From assembly GCA_022572355.1 (NCBI GenBank), contig JACZWC010000005.1:1-64000 (forward strand): a stretch of 64,000 nt of DNA. Direction: 5' to 3'. Position numbers and translations under genes: made by a program. This stretch comes from Bacteroidota bacterium (GTDB lineage Bacteria; Bacteroidota; Bacteroidia; NORP154). Under the pieces are notes generated by a model that worked only from the letters and a program-made list of their open reading frames with translations, searched no databases and had not been told where the DNA came from. This document shows positions 62,434-64,000 of this stretch, in pieces. How positions within the stretch are numbered: the first letter of the stretch is position 1; each line of letters starts with the position of its first letter.

Positions 62434-62952
62434 ATGAGTATCCAAAGGCCATTTAATTTCAAGAACTGGATTGAGGAAAACAAGCACTTACTTAAGCCTC
62501 CAGTTGGTAACCAATGTGTTTATACCGAAGCAGAAAATTTTATTGTTATGGTAGTGGGCGGCCCCAATAGCCGCAAGGACTATCATTACAACGAGAGCGA
62601 GGAGTTTTTCCATCAATTGGAAGGCGACATCATTTTGAAAATAATGGAAGATGGCAAACCAGTAGATATTCATATAAATGAAGGTGATATCTTCTTGTTG
62701 CCGCCCAAGGTTCCCCACTCACCTCGAAGGCCAGCGAATACGGTGGGATTGGTGATGGAAAAAGTTCGCGATGCGAACGACACTGACGGATTTATGTGGT
62801 TTTGCGAAGAATGTAACGAGAAAATTTATGAAGAGAAGTTTCATCTGAAAGACATTGTTACACAGCTGCCACCAATTATGGAGCGGTTCTACTCATCAGT
62901 TGAAAACAGGACCTGTAAAAAATGTAATGCGGTAATGGAGCCTCCGGCATAA
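62434..62952 (+). CDS. nbaC: 3-hydroxyanthranilate 3,4-dioxygenase
   Basis: A 172-residue cupin dioxygenase that opens the ring of 3-hydroxyanthranilate to 2-amino-3-carboxymuconate semialdehyde. The iron ligands H51, E57 and H95 occupy the canonical positions (YHYNESEEF, VPHSP). The C-terminal rubredoxin-like metal site is intact: C124-x-x-C127 (FCEECN) and C161-x-x-C164 (CKKC). It starts the rightward arm of the divergent kynurenine cluster; the ACMSD gene that uses its product follows 217 bases later. Confidence 0.96.
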   Translation: MSIQRPFNFKNWIEENKHLLKPPVGNQCVYTEAENFIVMVVGGPNSRKDYHYNESEEFFHQLEGDIILKIMEDGKPVDIHINEGDIFLLPPKVPHSPRRPANTVGLVMEKVRDANDTDGFMWFCEECNEKIYEEKFHLKDIVTQLPPIMERFYSSVENRTCKKCNAVMEPPA

Positions 62953-63044
62953 CTAGCTTCATGATTTGTAAATGAAGGGTACTTTAGTTTTTGATTGTCA
63001 CTTAGTCTAATCTTAGCTGTACAGTAATTTGATGATGAGAGGAT

Positions 63045-63099
63045 GGAAAACGCTGATGAGACAATTGTCTAACAACAGTTTAACAATCGTATGACAATA
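63045..63099. repeat. Five 11-bp units of the palindromic repeat family (copy 3)
   Basis: The best units are GTCTAACAACA (63067-63077), GTTTAACAATC (63078-63088) and GTATGACAATA (63089-63099), at exact 11-base spacing. Two weaker left-type units precede them (63045-63055 and 63056-63066). It lies in the gap between the dioxygenase and the ACMSD gene. This copy is more decayed than those at 33126 and 37800, but units and orientation change are alike. Confidence 0.6.
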
Positions 63100-63169
63100 C
63101 AGAAAATGAAATTAAGACCAAATATTGTTAAATAGTTCAACAAATTAAAAATCATCACGCTAGTCCGTA

Positions 63170-64000
63170 ATGTTGATTGTAGATATCCATACCCACATCC
63201 TTCCCGAACACATACCCAACTTTCGAGAAAAGTTTGGTTACGGCGAATTCATTCGCCTCGAACATCATAAACCCTGTTGCGCCAGGATGATGATGGATGA
63301 CCAGTTTTTTCGTGAAGTAGAAGACAACTGTTGGTCAGCTGAAACTCGAATGAGAGAGTGTGATAATCATCATGTAAACGTTCAGGTATTATCGACTGTT
63401 CCTGTGATGTTTTCTTATTGGGCGGAACCAAAAGATACACTGGAACTATCAGTTTTTTTGAACGATCACATTGCTGGAATCGTTGAGAAATACCCCAAGC
63501 GATTTGTTGGCCTGGGAACCCTTCCCATGCAAGATAGCAAGCTAGCCATAAAAGAGTTGGAGAGATGCAAGGAAATTGGAATGCGCGGGATACAAATTGG
63601 ATCACACATTAACAATTGGAACCTGGACCAGCCTGAAATTATTGATGTGTTCACAGCAATGGAAGACCTTGACATGGCATTGTTTGTTCATCCGTGGTGG
63701 TGGATGGCCAAAGAAAAAATGCCTAAATATTGGCTTTCCTGGCTGGTGGGTATGCCTGCAGAAACATCATTGGCAATATGCTCAATGATATTTGGAGGGG
63801 TGTTTTCAAAATTACCACGATTGAGGGTGGCATTTGCACATGGAGGCGGAGCCTTTCCTGCGACGATAGGAAGAATTGAACATGGGTTTAATGTGCGGCC
63901 AGATTTAGTTGCTAAAGACAATGACGTTAATCCGAGGGAGTATCTAGGAAAGTTTTACTTGGATAGCTTAGTACATGATAAAAAAATGCTGGATTATATA
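63170..64000 (+). CDS. 2-Amino-3-carboxymuconate-6-semialdehyde decarboxylase (ACMSD), 3' end outside window
   Basis: The first 277 residues of a metal-dependent amidohydrolase; the frame is open to the window's right edge. It starts MLIVDIHTHILP with metal ligands H7 and H9, then FVHPWWWM (H174) and FAHGGGAFPATIGRIEHGF (H224). These match ACMSD, which decarboxylates the unstable product of the upstream dioxygenase to 2-aminomuconate semialdehyde. The final Asp ligand (in an LGTDYP-type motif) is expected beyond the edge. About 50 residues are missing compared with the usual ~330. Confidence 0.92.
   Translation, partial: MLIVDIHTHILPEHIPNFREKFGYGEFIRLEHHKPCCARMMMDDQFFREVEDNCWSAETRMRECDNHHVNVQVLSTVPVMFSYWAEPKDTLELSVFLNDHIAGIVEKYPKRFVGLGTLPMQDSKLAIKELERCKEIGMRGIQIGSHINNWNLDQPEIIDVFTAMEDLDMALFVHPWWWMAKEKMPKYWLSWLVGMPAETSLAICSMIFGGVFSKLPRLRVAFAHGGGAFPATIGRIEHGFNVRPDLVAKDNDVNPREYLGKFYLDSLVHDKKMLDYI

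Noticed and set aside
63249..63605. 118-codon leftward frame near the right edge
   Set aside because: It is opposite the ACMSD gene, which is open from 63170 to the window end and carries all expected metal ligands up to that point.

Overview
The window is chromosomal DNA from a Bacteroidota bacterium, most likely a free-living, carotenoid-pigmented member of the Cytophagales group. The evidence is the type IX secretion system (T9SS) protein PorZ, several proteins with T9SS sorting domains, families largely restricted to Bacteroidota (DUF4292, DUF4837, DUF5686), -7 promoter boxes of the TAnnTTTG type, and starts without clear Shine-Dalgarno sequences. No phage, integrase, transposase or CRISPR array is visible. 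The rank below phylum is inference.

Layout. 1-8.8 kb: the end of one glycosyltransferase and a complete tandem paralogue, porZ, recO, a haem-type TonB-dependent receptor, folB and tRNA-Cys. 9.3-10.5 kb: a TolB-like propeller protein beside an orphaned T9SS sorting domain. 10.5-26.3 kb: a pigment and secondary-metabolism region. crtD and a flavin-dependent halogenase-like gene point left. An overlapping four-gene operon (carrier protein, condensation-like protein, flavoprotein, adenylate-forming ligase) points right and meets a sulfotransferase stop-to-stop. After a DUF5686 protein and a small membrane protein comes the carotenoid operon crtI-crtB-unknown-crtZ-crtYcd. 26.7-35 kb: tRNA-Ala, a fructosamine-kinase-like gene, a RidA protein resembling 2-aminomuconate deaminase, an FkbM methyltransferase, ileS, a DksA-like gene, lspA and asd. 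35-45.5 kb: a lamin-tail T9SS protein, a DUF4837 lipoprotein, a LysM lytic transglycosylase and a very large T9SS surface protein. 45.5-54.1 kb: a compact leftward cell-envelope run (flippase, dut, sugar nucleotidyltransferase, TPR lipoprotein, DUF4292 lipoprotein, EnvC-like protein, tatA, gatA). 54.1-60 kb: enoyl-CoA hydratase, an unknown secreted protein, a cobalamin-binding mutase subunit and an NtrY-like sensor kinase. 60.1-64 kb: kynurenine-pathway degradation genes (aldehyde dehydrogenase, SDR, 3-hydroxyanthranilate dioxygenase, ACMSD), running off the right edge.

How the genes fit together. The crt genes can take geranylgeranyl diphosphate through phytoene and lycopene to hydroxylated beta-ring carotenoids, and CrtD suggests a saproxanthin/myxol/flexixanthin-like end product. 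The halogenase-ligase-carrier-condensation-sulfotransferase set beside them looks like a small assembly line that I cannot match to a known product; it is the best candidate for an undescribed system. The right-hand genes open and degrade 3-hydroxyanthranilate, and the distant RidA protein may supply the later deaminase step.

Intergenic DNA carries several dispersed palindromic repeat families. The most striking has an 11-bp unit period and appears at 33.1, 37.8 and 63.05 kb. Start sites were moved from the longest frame for recO, ileS, crtB, RidA, asd, DUF4292, the TolB-like gene, the giant T9SS protein and others; reasons are given in the entries.
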